DNA of 64,000 nucleotides from Aggregatibacter actinomycetemcomitans (GCA_017160915.1 JACAWG010000017.1:1-64000), one strand, 5' to 3'. Numbered from the stretch's first letter, positions 19,495 through 29,098 are shown. Translations and numbers: made by a program. Notes: generated from the letters alone by a model not told the origin.

Positions 19495-20124
19495 ATGGGC
19501 AAGAAAAAACGTTCGGCGAGTTCAACCCGTTGGTTAAACGAGCATTTTAAAGATCCTTTCGTTCAAAAGGCGCATAAGCAAAAATTGCGCTCCCGTGCCT
19601 ATTTCAAACTGGATGAAATTCAACAAACCGACCGCTTGTTTAAACCGGGCATGACGGTGGTTGATTTGGGCGCGGCGCCGGGCGGCTGGTCGCAGTATGT
19701 GGTAAGCCAAATCGGGCGCAACGGACGGGTTATCGCCTGTGATATTCTGGAAATGGATCCTATTGTAGGCGTGGATTTTCTGCAGGGTGATTTCCGTGAT
19801 GAGAATGTGCTAAACACCTTATTGGCGCGGGTCGGTGAAGACAAAGTGGATGTGGTGATGTCCGATATGGCGCCGAATTTCAGCGGTATGCCGTCGGTGG
19901 ATATTCCCCGTGCCATGTATTTGGTCGAGCTTGCGCTTGATATGTGTAAACAGGTTCTCGCCCACAAAGGGAGTTTTGTAGTAAAAGTTTTTCAGGGTGA
20001 AGGTTTTGATGAATACTTAAAAGAGATTCGTTCTCTGTTCAGTGTAGTGAAAGTTCGGAAACCTGAAGCCTCCCGAGGCCGTTCTCGGGAAGTTTATATC
20101 GTTGCAAGCGGTTATAAACACTAA
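19495..20124 (+). CDS. rlmE: 23S rRNA 2'-O-ribose U2552 methyltransferase
   Basis: A 209-residue FtsJ/RrmJ enzyme that methylates U2552 in the A loop of 23S rRNA on the 50S subunit. Visible: the basic N-terminus ([19 protein letters not shown]), the SAM-binding [11 protein letters not shown], and the K-D-K-E tetrad elements in [28 protein letters not shown] and SREVYIVA. Followed by ftsH, the rlmE-ftsH pairing common in gamma-proteobacteria. Confidence 0.96.
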   Translation: MGKKKRSASSTRWLNEHFKDPFVQKAHKQKLRSRAYFKLDEIQQTDRLFKPGMTVVDLGAAPGGWSQYVVSQIGRNGRVIACDILEMDPIVGVDFLQGDFRDENVLNTLLARVGEDKVDVVMSDMAPNFSGMPSVDIPRAMYLVELALDMCKQVLAHKGSFVVKVFQGEGFDEYLKEIRSLFSVVKVRKPEASRGRSREVYIVASGYKH

Positions 20125-20230
20125 TCAAATTAAGTTACCAATAAGTTCGATTGATTTGATAACTTTAATTTTTGAGATAAATATAGTAACCTTGCAACAT
20201 TTTGTTAACTTATGAATACGGGGTAATGCC

Positions 20231-22183
20231 TTGAACGATATGGTAAAAAATTTAATTCTTTGGGTGGTTGTGGCCGTTGTCATGATGACTGCATATCAAA
20301 GTTTTAATACCACTTCCGGCGGAGGAATGACGGATTATACGACGTTCATTTCGGATGTTGAAAATAATCAGGTACGTCAGGCTAAATTTGAAGACAATGA
20401 AATTTTAGTCACCAAAGCCGACGGCGCTAAATATACGACAATTATTCCATTGGAAGATAAAGATCTTCTTAATGATTTGTTGAAGAAAAAAGTGAAAGTT
20501 GAAGGCACGCCGCCGGAAAGACGAGGTTTATTATCTCAAATTTTGATTTCCTGGTTCCCGATGTTGTTATTAATCGGCGTTTGGGTTTTCTTCATGCGAC
20601 AAATGCAAGGCGGTGGCGGGAAGGCGATGAGTTTTGGTAAAAGCCGTGCGCGTATGATGACGCAAGAGCAAATCAAAACCACATTTGCCGATGTGGCAGG
20701 TTGTGATGAAGCGAAAGAAGAAGTGGGTGAAATCGTTGACTTCCTGCGCGAACCGAAAAAATTCCAAAATCTAGGCGGTAAAATTCCAAAAGGGATTTTA
20801 ATGGTGGGCCCTCCGGGTACCGGTAAAACCTTATTGGCAAAAGCCATCGCCGGCGAAGCAAAAGTACCGTTTTTCACCATTTCCGGTTCAGATTTTGTTG
20901 AAATGTTCGTAGGTGTCGGCGCTTCTCGTGTTCGTGATATGTTTGAACAGGCGAAGAAAAATGCACCGTGCCTGATTTTTATTGATGAAATTGATGCCGT
21001 TGGTCGCCAACGTGGAGCGGGGCTTGGTGGCGGTCATGATGAACGTGAACAAACCTTAAACCAAATGTTGGTGGAAATGGATGGATTCGAAGGCAATGAA
21101 GGTGTGATCGTGATTGCCGCAACGAACCGTCCGGATGTTTTGGACCCGGCGTTAACCCGTCCGGGGCGTTTTGACCGTCAGGTTGTGGTCGGTTTGCCGG
21201 ATGTGAAAGGTCGTGAACAAATTCTGAAAGTGCATATGCGTAAAGTGCCTGTTGCACCGGATGTGGATGCTATGACTTTGGCGCGCGGAACCCCGGGTTA
21301 TTCCGGTGCGGATTTGGCGAACTTGGTGAACGAAGCCGCGTTGTTTGCTGCGCGTACCAATAAGCGCACGGTCACCATGGTAGAGTTTGAAAAAGCCAAA
21401 GATAAAATCAATATGGGACCTGAACGTCGTACCATGATCATGACCGACAAGCAAAAAGAATCTACCGCTTATCACGAAGCCGGTCATGCTATCGTCGGTT
21501 ATTTAGTGCCGGAACATGATCCGGTACATAAAGTTACGATTATTCCGCGCGGACGTGCTTTGGGTGTAACCTTCTTCTTACCGGAAGGCGACCAAGTCAG
21601 CATTAGCCAAAAACAATTGGAAAGCAAACTTTCTACATTATACGCAGGTCGTTTGGCGGAAGATTTGATTTACGGTGAAGAAAATATTTCCACCGGAGCG
21701 TCCAACGATATTAAAGTGGCGACCAATATCGCCCGTAACATGGTGACCCAATGGGGCTTCTCCGATAAACTCGGTCCGATTCTTTATACCGAAGATGACG
21801 GTGAAGTGTTCTTAGGACGTTCTATGGCGAAAGCCAAACATATGTCCGATGAAACCGCGCATGTGATTGATGAAGAAGTGCGCGCCATTGTGAGCCGAAA
21901 TTACGAACGCGCAAGACAGATTTTGACCGATAATATGGATATTTTACACGCGATGAAAGATGCGTTGGTGAAATATGAAACCATTGAAGAAGAGCAAATC
22001 AAACAGTTGATGAATCGTCAACCGGTGACACCGCCTCCGGGTTGGGAAGAACCGAAAACCACAAATAAAGCCGAACCTCAACAGCCAAAAGCCGAAGAGC
22101 CAAAAGCGGCAGATGACGCACAGAATGTGGAAACACAAAGTGCGGTGGAAAAAAACGACGATTCTAAATCTTCCGATAACTAA
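20231..22183 (+). CDS. ftsH: ATP-dependent zinc metalloprotease FtsH
   Basis: A membrane-anchored hexameric AAA+ protease that degrades misfolded membrane proteins and regulators such as LpxC. About 650 residues: TM1 (about 5-22), periplasmic loop, TM2 (about 97-117), AAA+ module with Walker A GPPGTGKT, Walker [12 protein letters not shown] and [22 protein letters not shown], then the zinc site HEAGH near residue 415. The C-terminal tail is low complexity and acidic. The start is taken as TTG (MNDMVKN) with GGGG well placed; ATG 20240 is the alternative but lacks a good ribosome-binding site. Confidence 0.96.
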   Translation: MNDMVKNLILWVVVAVVMMTAYQSFNTTSGGGMTDYTTFISDVENNQVRQAKFEDNEILVTKADGAKYTTIIPLEDKDLLNDLLKKKVKVEGTPPERRGLLSQILISWFPMLLLIGVWVFFMRQMQGGGGKAMSFGKSRARMMTQEQIKTTFADVAGCDEAKEEVGEIVDFLREPKKFQNLGGKIPKGILMVGPPGTGKTLLAKAIAGEAKVPFFTISGSDFVEMFVGVGASRVRDMFEQAKKNAPCLIFIDEIDAVGRQRGAGLGGGHDEREQTLNQMLVEMDGFEGNEGVIVIAATNRPDVLDPALTRPGRFDRQVVVGLPDVKGREQILKVHMRKVPVAPDVDAMTLARGTPGYSGADLANLVNEAALFAARTNKRTVTMVEFEKAKDKINMGPERRTMIMTDKQKESTAYHEAGHAIVGYLVPEHDPVHKVTIIPRGRALGVTFFLPEGDQVSISQKQLESKLSTLYAGRLAEDLIYGEENISTGASNDIKVATNIARNMVTQWGFSDKLGPILYTEDDGEVFLGRSMAKAKHMSDETAHVIDEEVRAIVSRNYERARQILTDNMDILHAMKDALVKYETIEEEQIKQLMNRQPVTPPPGWEEPKTTNKAEPQQPKAEEPKAADDAQNVETQSAVEKNDDSKSSDN

Positions 22184-22188
22184 ACAAA

Positions 22189-22255
22189 AAAGCCTTTTCG
22201 GTTCGCCGCAAAGGCTTTATGATGACAACCCGCTTTGTTAAGCGGGTTTATTTTT
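22189..22255 (+). terminator. Two hairpins after ftsH
   Basis: The first stem pairs AAAGCCTTT (22189-22197) with AAAGGCTTT (22210-22218). The second pairs AACCCGCTT (22227-22235) with AAGCGGGTT (22240-22248) and is followed by TATTTTT, making it the likelier terminator. Confidence 0.75.
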
Positions 22256-22282
22256 AGGTGTCAGTCTTAGGGAGGAGGCAAC

Positions 22283-22819
22283 GTGGAACATAAAATCGAA
22301 GATTTAATCCATATTTTTAATCAATGTTTTGAACAAGAATACAACACCAAATTAGTCAAGGGCGGCGATGAGCCGTTGTATGTGCCGGCAAATAAAGACT
22401 GCCCTTATAACGCCATCTATTTTGCCCGCGGGTTCTACAGCAGCGGGTTACATGAAATCGCCCACTGGTTAGTCGCAGGCAAAGAACGTCGCAAACTGGA
22501 AGATTTTGGTTACTGGTATGAGCCGGACGGGCGCTCGGAAGAACAACAACGCTTATTTGAAAAAGTGGAAGTGAAACCGCAGGCGTTGGAATGGATTCTC
22601 GCCACCGCCGCCGGTTTTCGTTATTACGCCAGCGCCGACAACCTCAACGGACAACCCGGCGACACTCAACCGTTCAAACAGGCAGTATATGAACAAGTAA
22701 AAACTTACGCCGAAAAAGGGTTACCTAAACGCGCCGAAACTCTGCGCCAAGCCCTTGTTAAGTTTTACGGCACGGAAGATTGCATTGATTTGGCGAAGTT
22801 TGACGTAACGAGAATTTAG
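22283..22819 (+). CDS. epmC: Elongation factor P hydroxylase (YfcM)
   Basis: A 178-residue protein starting at GTG after a strong GGAGGAGG site. It matches YfcM/EpmC: GGDEPLYVPANKDCPYN, the metal-binding HEIAHW, GYWYEPDGRSEEQQ and VEVKPQALEWI. In E. coli EpmC hydroxylates the beta-lysylated lysine of EF-P after EpmA and EpmB have acted; those partners are not in this window. Confidence 0.93.
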   Translation: MEHKIEDLIHIFNQCFEQEYNTKLVKGGDEPLYVPANKDCPYNAIYFARGFYSSGLHEIAHWLVAGKERRKLEDFGYWYEPDGRSEEQQRLFEKVEVKPQALEWILATAAGFRYYASADNLNGQPGDTQPFKQAVYEQVKTYAEKGLPKRAETLRQALVKFYGTEDCIDLAKFDVTRI

Positions 22820-22825
22820 AGCGCG

Positions 22826-22864
22826 AAAAGTGCGGTCAAAATCCACGGCGTTTTTTAACCGCAC
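22826..22864. repeat. Uptake-sequence pair module, copy 1
   Basis: Opposed uptake sequences separated by a fixed core (CAAAATCCACGGCG then a T-run), nearly identical to copies at 29279-29317 and 39126-39168. The distal uptake sequence here is degenerate (CCGCACG). It follows epmC and may act as its terminator. A second uptake-sequence hairpin lies at 22895-22929. Confidence 0.75.
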
Positions 22865-22947
22865 GTTGCTTGACGAAAAACATTTGAAATTTGCACCGCA
22901 CTTTTTCGCTATTCAGTGAAAAGTGCGGTTATTTTTATCGGTGTTTT

Positions 22948-23016
22948 TTATTCGACGGGATAACAACACAGCGGGGTAGGATTATGCCGAAATAGTGTTT
23001 CCCCTGCAGCCAAATT
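22948..23016 (-). pseudogene. 3' remnant of an AfuC/FbpC-type ABC ATPase gene
   Basis: On the reverse strand an open frame of 22 codons ends in CYPVE-stop. The last seven codons match the LHWYPAE-stop end of the AfuC-type ATPase gene at 29399 at 20 of 24 bases including the stop, and the following ~120 bp of non-coding DNA (uptake-sequence hairpins included) is plainly homologous between the two sites. The frame is closed upstream by a TAG. This is read as the leftover end of a lost ATPase gene or a duplicated 3' flank. No functional product is expected. Confidence 0.55.
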
Positions 23017-23079
23017 CTATAATGATTTTTATCGTTCGATCCCCTACAATACAAGCTAAATAATCCGGAGTAGAGAATT

Positions 23080-25143
23080 ATGGCGACGATAAAGGATATT
23101 GCAAAAGAAGCCGGTGTGTCGTTGGGCACGGTTTCCAATGTGTTGAATAAAAAACATAATGTCAGCTTGAAAAAAATTGAACTGGTGAATGACGCGATAA
23201 AAAAACTGGGCTACCAAAAAAATACCCAAGCGAGCTTTTTAAAATCAGGTGAAAATAATCAAATTGCGGTTATTTTTCCCTCTATTTCGTTGCCTGAATA
23301 TTATTTGCTTTATGAATCCTTAGAGGGGTATTTTTCTCAGCAAGGCTATCAATTAACGCTTTATTTAACCGATAACAACCCCATAAAAGAGCGGTCATTT
23401 CTCGAGAAGATTTCGGGGGAGAATACGCAAATTGTGATTGTGGCGTCTTGTTTGGCGGATGCGAATGAATATAAGCGGTATTTTGATATAAAAACGGCAA
23501 AAATTATCTTCCTTTATCAAAAAATTAAAAATGCGAAATATTATCTCAATTTTAATTATGAAAATATTTTAAATACGATCCTTCAAACGGCTCAAAAGAA
23601 TGGTGAAAATCGTCTGGGTATTATTTCAACGAAGAAATATAAAACGGCACAACATCTTGAGTTAATTTACTGCACTGAACAGCATCCGTTTGATATTGTT
23701 AAGTTTATTCAAGACAAGCACCTATCCGTGATTGTGACGCTAACTATTGCGCAGGCGGAAGCGATTTATAATGCGTTTTATTTTTGCAATCAGCTCCCGC
23801 CAAAAATTTATACAATAAACCATCAATTTCGTCAGGATGAGCGCTTTATTTCTTATTATATTAGTTATGATTTTATCGTCAGAAATATTATTCATCTGAT
23901 AGAAGGGAAGCATCTTGAATCCCAACATCAAGATAAAGGTTTTTTGTTTGCCGAATCCAAAATGTTGCATAGCACATTGCGTATTTTGGCAATTTCAAGC
24001 CCTTCAATAGATGCCTTAAAGAAAATTCTTCCGCATTTTACCCGGCAAACGGGCATTCAAGTGCAAATTGATACCGTGCCTTTTGCGGACATTTCCGTGA
24101 TTTTAACGAATCCAAAACAAGCCCAACAATACGATATTGTGCGTCTGGATATGGAGCGTTTGCCGTTATTAGCCGATTATCTTCAACCGATTCATTTTAT
24201 TGAACAAGCGGATCTCGCTTCTCATTATTCCAATCATTTAATTGAACGATTTTGTTTGGTGAATCACCGACTTTATGCGATTCCGTTTGATCCGAGTATT
24301 CAGGTGTTGTTTTATCATAAAGCCATTTTTGACGATATGATTACGCAGCGGCTTTTTTACGAGCAATATAAAACGGATTTAATGCCGCCGAAAACCTTTG
24401 AAGAATTTAATCGCATTGCGCGTTTTTTCGATCATAATCTCGCGCTTAAATCGTCCATTCGCTATGGCACAACATTGATTGATAATCCCGAGATTTTAGC
24501 CCTAGAATTTTTGGTGCGTTATTATGCGGTGGCGAAGAAACCGATTCTTGCCCAAGAGGTATCGGCATTTAACCGGGAAATTGCGTTCGGTGTTTTGCAA
24601 AATTTAGCGGAATTGAAAGAAAGTGCGGTCTTTTTACACGAAAGTTGGTGGGACAAGGCGGTGGAATGCTTTGAGAAAAAAGAAACGGCAATGCTGATGA
24701 TTTATGCCAACCATTATTCCCATTTATCGCATAATATGCCGAGTTCAATCGGTTGTGCGCCGGTGCCGGGAAATATGCCGTTGATTGGCGGCGGTAGCTT
24801 GGCAATGGTGAAAGGATGTGAAAAACAGGAAGAAGTGCGGTCGTTTTTCGAGTGGTTTTTAAATGATGAAATCAATGATCGCTATGTGAATCTTGGCGGC
24901 GTTTCAGCAAGAAAAAATGTGTTGATGAATCAACAGTTAATCAAACAATCTCCGTGGATTTCGCTCATTGAAAAAATGGATTTTAACGGCGTGCGGGAAA
25001 ATATGGATGCGAAGGGCAATGCCATTAATTTAGTGGAAATTGAAAAGCAAATCGGTTTGATCCTTTTTGCTTTTCTGAATAATCAAATGAGTGCCGAGGT
25101 GGCAGTAGAAAAAATTGCTGATGTTTTTGTGAACGAACTGTAG
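23080..25143 (+). CDS. LacI-family regulator fused to a solute-binding-protein domain
   Basis: A 687-residue chimeric regulator. Residues 1-55 form a LacI helix-turn-helix and hinge (MATIKDIAKEAGVSLGTVSNV). About 60-290 resemble a divergent LacI effector core. About 300-687 resemble an ABC-transporter family 1 solute-binding protein (LRILAISSPSIDALKKILPHF, IPFDPSIQVLFYHKAIF, APVPGNMPLIGGGSLAM). There is no signal peptide and the DNA-binding end is N-terminal, so the solute-binding domain must act in the cytoplasm as a ligand sensor. The next genes are a reverse-strand set with LacI-type operators, its likely target. The ligand is unknown, with a sugar or phosphosugar most plausible. Confidence 0.85.
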   Translation: MATIKDIAKEAGVSLGTVSNVLNKKHNVSLKKIELVNDAIKKLGYQKNTQASFLKSGENNQIAVIFPSISLPEYYLLYESLEGYFSQQGYQLTLYLTDNNPIKERSFLEKISGENTQIVIVASCLADANEYKRYFDIKTAKIIFLYQKIKNAKYYLNFNYENILNTILQTAQKNGENRLGIISTKKYKTAQHLELIYCTEQHPFDIVKFIQDKHLSVIVTLTIAQAEAIYNAFYFCNQLPPKIYTINHQFRQDERFISYYISYDFIVRNIIHLIEGKHLESQHQDKGFLFAESKMLHSTLRILAISSPSIDALKKILPHFTRQTGIQVQIDTVPFADISVILTNPKQAQQYDIVRLDMERLPLLADYLQPIHFIEQADLASHYSNHLIERFCLVNHRLYAIPFDPSIQVLFYHKAIFDDMITQRLFYEQYKTDLMPPKTFEEFNRIARFFDHNLALKSSIRYGTTLIDNPEILALEFLVRYYAVAKKPILAQEVSAFNREIAFGVLQNLAELKESAVFLHESWWDKAVECFEKKETAMLMIYANHYSHLSHNMPSSIGCAPVPGNMPLIGGGSLAMVKGCEKQEEVRSFFEWFLNDEINDRYVNLGGVSARKNVLMNQQLIKQSPWISLIEKMDFNGVRENMDAKGNAINLVEIEKQIGLILFAFLNNQMSAEVAVEKIADVFVNEL

Positions 25144-25163
25144 GGTGCAACTTGTTGCACCCT
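25142..25163. terminator. Bidirectional hairpin between the fusion regulator and galT
   Basis: AGGGTGCAA-CTTG-TTGCACCCT overlaps the regulator stop codon and lies 18 bp from the galT stop. An almost identical hairpin is at 27010-27031, so this is also a small repeat. Confidence 0.6.
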
Positions 25164-25180
25164 GCGCAAATCTATTGCGA

Positions 25181-26230
25181 CTATTCTTTATCCTTATAAT
25201 GCACGGTATCACTCACCGCATTTAAACGTTCGGCGGCTTGTTCGGGCGTTAAATCACGTTGGCTTTCCGCCAGCATTTCATAACCCACCATAAATTTACG
25301 CACGGTTGCCGAGCGCAAAAGCGGCGGGTAGAAATGGGCGTGCAACTGCCAATGGGCGTTTTCTTCACCGTTAAACGGGGCGAAGTGGAAGCCCATGGAA
25401 TAAGGGAAGCTGATCTTGAATAAGTTATCGTAACGGGTGGTGAGTTTTTTCAACGCAAGTGCCAAATCTTCACGTTCCGCCTGATTTAAATCTTCAATGG
25501 ATTTAAACTGTTTGGCTTTTGGCAACAACAAGGTTTCAAACGGCCACGCCGCCCAATAAGGCACAACGGCAATCCAATCTTCCGTTTCAACGACAATACG
25601 TTCGCGTTTTTCTAATTCGCGTTTCGCATAATCAATTAACAATGGCGAGCCGTGCTTTTGGTAGTAGTCCGCTTGGCATTTATCTTCAATGGCTAACTCA
25701 TTCGGCAAGAAATTACTCGCCCAGATTTGCCCGTGCGGGTGCGGATTTGAGCAGCCCATCATCGAACCTTTGTTCTCAAAAATTTGCACCCATTGGTAGC
25801 GTTGTTTAAGTTCGTTAGCCTGTTCTTGCCATACTTGAATAATCGGCTCAATTTCGGACACGGTAAGTTGTGGCAACGTCTTGCTGTGATCAGGCGAAAA
25901 ACAGATGACGCGGCTTTCCCCTTGTGTGTGTGAAATTTGAAACAACGGATCATCGTTTTTTTCCGGAGCAGGCGTATCGGCAAGTAAAGCCGAGAAATCG
26001 TTTTTAAACACAAAAGGCTTGGTGTATTGCGGATTTGGCTCTCCCGTAATGCGTTTATTGCCGGGGCAGAGGTAACACGTCGGATCGTAGCTTGGTTTGT
26101 TATTGGCAACCATTTCCTCTTGTTGCCCTTGCCACGGTCGTTTTGCTCGGTGGGGGGAAACTAAAATCCATTGATTTTTTAACGGGTTGAAACGACGATG
26201 TGGATGTTCGGTTAAAATAAATGCACTCAT
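25181..26230 (-). CDS. galT: Galactose-1-phosphate uridylyltransferase
   Basis: Leloir pathway enzyme exchanging UMP between UDP-glucose and galactose-1-phosphate. 349 residues with the catalytic HPHPHGQIW (covalent UMP-His), CYLCPGNKRITGEPNP zinc-site region and HFAPFNGEENAHWQLHAHFYPP. No galK, galM or galE is adjacent; it is the last of four reverse-strand genes. Transcription may come from the operon promoter at about 29.1 kb or from an unseen local promoter, because a hairpin interrupts the set at 27.0 kb. Confidence 0.95.
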   Translation of the reverse strand: MSAFILTEHPHRRFNPLKNQWILVSPHRAKRPWQGQQEEMVANNKPSYDPTCYLCPGNKRITGEPNPQYTKPFVFKNDFSALLADTPAPEKNDDPLFQISHTQGESRVICFSPDHSKTLPQLTVSEIEPIIQVWQEQANELKQRYQWVQIFENKGSMMGCSNPHPHGQIWASNFLPNELAIEDKCQADYYQKHGSPLLIDYAKRELEKRERIVVETEDWIAVVPYWAAWPFETLLLPKAKQFKSIEDLNQAEREDLALALKKLTTRYDNLFKISFPYSMGFHFAPFNGEENAHWQLHAHFYPPLLRSATVRKFMVGYEMLAESQRDLTPEQAAERLNAVSDTVHYKDKE

Positions 26231-26276
26231 AATATATTCTCTTCACAAATAATAATTCATCTGAATCGTTTTTGAA

Positions 26277-26996
26277 TTAAGCGTAGGTCATTTCAATATC
26301 ACAAATGTGATGAAGATTTTTAAGATGTTGATAAAGTTCTAAATACGCTTTTTTATCGGCAAAATTGGCTGAAATAGATAACATTGTGCAATCTTGAGAT
26401 TCTTCTTTAATATTGATGCTATCAATATCACATTGGTGATTTTCTAAATCATTAATCACACTTTCTATATTGTTGTTTAATACTTTTAAAATAATAGTGG
26501 CTCGATTATTAATTTGTTTTTTCGGCACGATAAGTTTTAAATAATGACTGTATTTTAACGTGAGTAAAATCACTACAGCCACGGCGATGGCGTCACCGTA
26601 AAACCCGGCGCCGATGGTTATGCCAATGCCTGCCGAACTCCAAATCATTGCCGCCGTGGTAATCCCTGAAACCACATCATCGCTTTTGTGTAGTATTACG
26701 CCGGAACCAATGAATCCGATACCACTAATCACTTGAGCCGCAAGACGCATCGGATCGGTACGAATATTGTTGGAAAGGGAAGCATAATATTCGGCGGAGT
26801 GAATGGATACGGTGGTTAAAATACAAGTGGTCACCGCAATAATAATGCAGGTTTTAATGCCCACAGGTTTTCGTTTGCTTTCCCGCTCAAATCCAATCAT
26901 TCCTCCTAATATGGCGGCGAATAATAATTTCATCCAGGCAGAAAGATGATAAGTGTCGGATAAATATTGTTGTAAAACGTCTAAAGAAAACCACAT
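26277..26996 (-). CDS. MgtC/SapB family membrane protein
   Basis: A 239-residue protein with an N-terminal MgtC/SapB domain of about five membrane helices (MKLLFAAILGGMIGFERESK, then GIKTCIIIAVTTCILT, VISGIGFIGSGVI and GITTAAMIWSSAGIG) and a cytoplasmic C-terminal ACT-like extension. MgtC proteins help survival at low magnesium and modulate F-type ATPase in pathogens; whether this one does is unknown. ATG 26996 with GGGA upstream is preferred to a TTG 12 bases earlier. Confidence 0.85.
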   Translation of the reverse strand: MWFSLDVLQQYLSDTYHLSAWMKLLFAAILGGMIGFERESKRKPVGIKTCIIIAVTTCILTTVSIHSAEYYASLSNNIRTDPMRLAAQVISGIGFIGSGVILHKSDDVVSGITTAAMIWSSAGIGITIGAGFYGDAIAVAVVILLTLKYSHYLKLIVPKKQINNRATIILKVLNNNIESVINDLENHQCDIDSINIKEESQDCTMLSISANFADKKAYLELYQHLKNLHHICDIEMTYA

Positions 26997-27006
26997 AATT
27001 TTTCCC

Positions 27007-27031
27007 AAAAGGGTGCAATTTCTTGCACCCT
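27007..27031 (-). terminator. Hairpin between MFS gene and mgtC-like gene
   Basis: AGGGTGCAA (27010-27018) pairs with TTGCACCCT (27023-27031), followed on the reverse strand by TTTT. It could end or attenuate the hydrolase-MFS transcript. Confidence 0.6.
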
Positions 27032-27040
27032 ATCATCTTA

Positions 27041-28243
27041 TTATTTTTTAAATTCTTCCGTATCTTTAAAGAAAATCCAGAATAAAACGCCAACAGCCAA
27101 GGCAACAAAGGCAGGATATAACCAGAATTCAGCCCATTGCGGCGCTGCTGCCGGCATGGTTTTTTCGGTAACGACGTGGTTATTAATTGCGCCGATAACA
27201 GATGACGCCATAAATACACCGAAGCCGTTAGAAACGATAAAACGTAACCCCTGAGCTTGTGCTTTAATGCTTTCGTGCGCTTTGGAATTCACATACACAT
27301 CGCCTGCGGTAAAGAAGAAGTCCCAACAGACCCCTTGGAGCAATAATCCGATAAGAATGTAAGTGAAATAATCATCGGAAATCGCTGCGTGAGAGAAAAT
27401 AAACATTCTGACAACCCAGCCGATAATGCCCAGCATAATCACCACTTTAAAGCCAAATTTTTTCAACATGGTGACCAATAACATCATAAATAAGACTTCT
27501 GCACCCACGGCAATTTGCATCATGTTCGCCGAATTCATATCCAATACTTTGAGATAAACCGGAATATAAGCACTGTAAGCGGTTTTGGTGATCATGAGCA
27601 CGAAGGTCGCCAACATAAAGATGGTGAAATAACGATCTTTAAATAAGGAAAGTGCGTCTAAACACAAAATAGTGCGAAGATCGAGTTTCGACCCTTTTGC
27701 CGCAGGTGGCGTATTTGGCAATGTAAAACAATAAAGTCCGCAAACGATGGCAGAAATTGCCGCCACTTTGAAAACAATCACGTTATCAAAAATTTTGTAA
27801 TAGCCCATAATCAGACCAATCACAATAAAACCGATATTGCCGAATACGCGAATATACGGGAACAGTTTTTGTTCGGAAATATGGTGGAAGGCAATGCTGT
27901 TAGAAAGGGCTGTGGTTGGGTAATACAACAAGCCGACCACAAAAATAATGAATAAGAATGCGTTCACATTGCCTTCTAAAATATAGCTAGGCAAAAGCAA
28001 CATCACCAAGCCGTTTAAAATATGTAAAATAGAAATCACTTTTTGTGAAGCAAAGAAACGGTCTGCAATCATACCGATAAATAACGGCGAAATAATGGTG
28101 GCAAGCCCTAATAAAGAATAGGTTGTACCGATGCTTTCTTTCATATTATAAGTGGCAAGTACCGCGCCGATGGTCATATTCCAAGCACCTTGCACAAAAT
28201 ATTGCATAAACATCATCACAAAAAGACGGGGGATCTTAAACAT
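27041..28243 (-). CDS. MFS transporter, nucleoside:H+ symporter (NHS) type
   Basis: 400 residues with about 12 hydrophobic segments. The N-terminus (LFVMMFMQYFVQGAWNMTIGAVLA), the GLATIISPLFIGMIADRFF loop and the late QGVCWDFFFTAGDVYVNSKA block resemble the NupG/XapB/YegT group, which takes up nucleosides or related compounds with protons. The substrate is not set by sequence. It starts 16 bp after the PhnP-like gene, so the two are cotranscribed, suggesting uptake then hydrolysis of a (cyclic) phosphorylated or nucleoside-like compound. Confidence 0.85.
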   Translation of the reverse strand: MFKIPRLFVMMFMQYFVQGAWNMTIGAVLATYNMKESIGTTYSLLGLATIISPLFIGMIADRFFASQKVISILHILNGLVMLLLPSYILEGNVNAFLFIIFVVGLLYYPTTALSNSIAFHHISEQKLFPYIRVFGNIGFIVIGLIMGYYKIFDNVIVFKVAAISAIVCGLYCFTLPNTPPAAKGSKLDLRTILCLDALSLFKDRYFTIFMLATFVLMITKTAYSAYIPVYLKVLDMNSANMMQIAVGAEVLFMMLLVTMLKKFGFKVVIMLGIIGWVVRMFIFSHAAISDDYFTYILIGLLLQGVCWDFFFTAGDVYVNSKAHESIKAQAQGLRFIVSNGFGVFMASSVIGAINNHVVTEKTMPAAAPQWAEFWLYPAFVALAVGVLFWIFFKDTEEFKK

Positions 28244-28259
28244 AATCCGTTCTCCTAAT

Positions 28260-29081
28260 TTAAATGTTTTTAATTAATCCGTCGTAAGCGACTTCAATGT
28301 TGTGTGGTTTGAAAATCTCCACCAAACCTTGATAATCAAATCCGCAGCTATGGGAATGATGTGACGTTAGAATTTGCGTATGCGGATATAAATTGCCGTT
28401 TTCCGCAAATTTTTGTTTCATATTGATCACCGTTTCAATACTCATATGGTTATCGGTTTTATCGTTTTGGCGATAGCCATAGGTACATTCCAACACAATC
28501 AAATCAATTTTTTTGTCGGCAAGCCAATTCCAGGTTAAGTCGCAGTAATAGCCGGAATCGTGTCCGTATAACAGGGTTTTGCCGTCTTTTTCAATAAAGT
28601 AGATGTAGCACATTTCCCATTTTTCGTGATTGGCGATAAGCGGGGTGATTTTCGCACCGCTGCTGGTGGTGACGGTGACAAAAGGAATAAGAATGGAAAG
28701 ATTAAAACGATCCGGCGTTAAATCCACAATGCCGTTCAAACAACCGTTAATGGCTTTATCACTGCCGTAGATGTACATCGGGTGATCCACATTAAACGCA
28801 AAATTCCGCACGCGGTTATGCAGTTCGCCCACGTTGAAGTGATCGGGGTGAGTGTGCGTGATAAGCAAATCTTTAATTTTGGTGACATCAATGTGATTCA
28901 CATTCGCCTGATGAAAAAATTCAGGGGAAATATCAATTTGAATTTCATCGTCGATAATCGCAGAAGAACGAGTTCGCACATCGCGCCCTCCTGTTTTTCG
29001 AACTTGTTCACAAAGTTCACATTTACAATAAGGGTTCGGAATGCCTTCAGAGGCACCGGTGCCAAGAAAGTGTAGTTTCAT
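28260..29081 (-). CDS. PhnP-like metallo-beta-lactamase-fold hydrolase
   Basis: A 273-residue MBL-fold protein. It opens with FLGTGASEGIPNP and a PhnP-type cysteine cluster (YCKCELCEQ), followed by the metal-binding THTHPDHF, GHDSGYYCDLTW and a late HHSH. PhnP hydrolyses five-membered cyclic phosphates of ribose in phosphonate breakdown; no phn genes are nearby, so a related phosphodiester activity is inferred. It is the first gene of the reverse-strand operon with AGGAG before the ATG. Confidence 0.85.
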   Translation of the reverse strand: MKLHFLGTGASEGIPNPYCKCELCEQVRKTGGRDVRTRSSAIIDDEIQIDISPEFFHQANVNHIDVTKIKDLLITHTHPDHFNVGELHNRVRNFAFNVDHPMYIYGSDKAINGCLNGIVDLTPDRFNLSILIPFVTVTTSSGAKITPLIANHEKWEMCYIYFIEKDGKTLLYGHDSGYYCDLTWNWLADKKIDLIVLECTYGYRQNDKTDNHMSIETVINMKQKFAENGNLYPHTQILTSHHSHSCGFDYQGLVEIFKPHNIEVAYDGLIKNI

Positions 29082-29098
29082 TGCAGATCTCCTATTTT

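Noticed and set aside
22826-22929. Clustered uptake sequences as an attachment site or CRISPR-like repeat
   Set aside because: Spacing is irregular and each unit is an ordinary uptake sequence or inverted pair.
22935-23138. 67-codon reverse frame across the fusion-regulator start
   Set aside because: It is out of frame with the ABC ATPase remnant and has no recognisable sequence.
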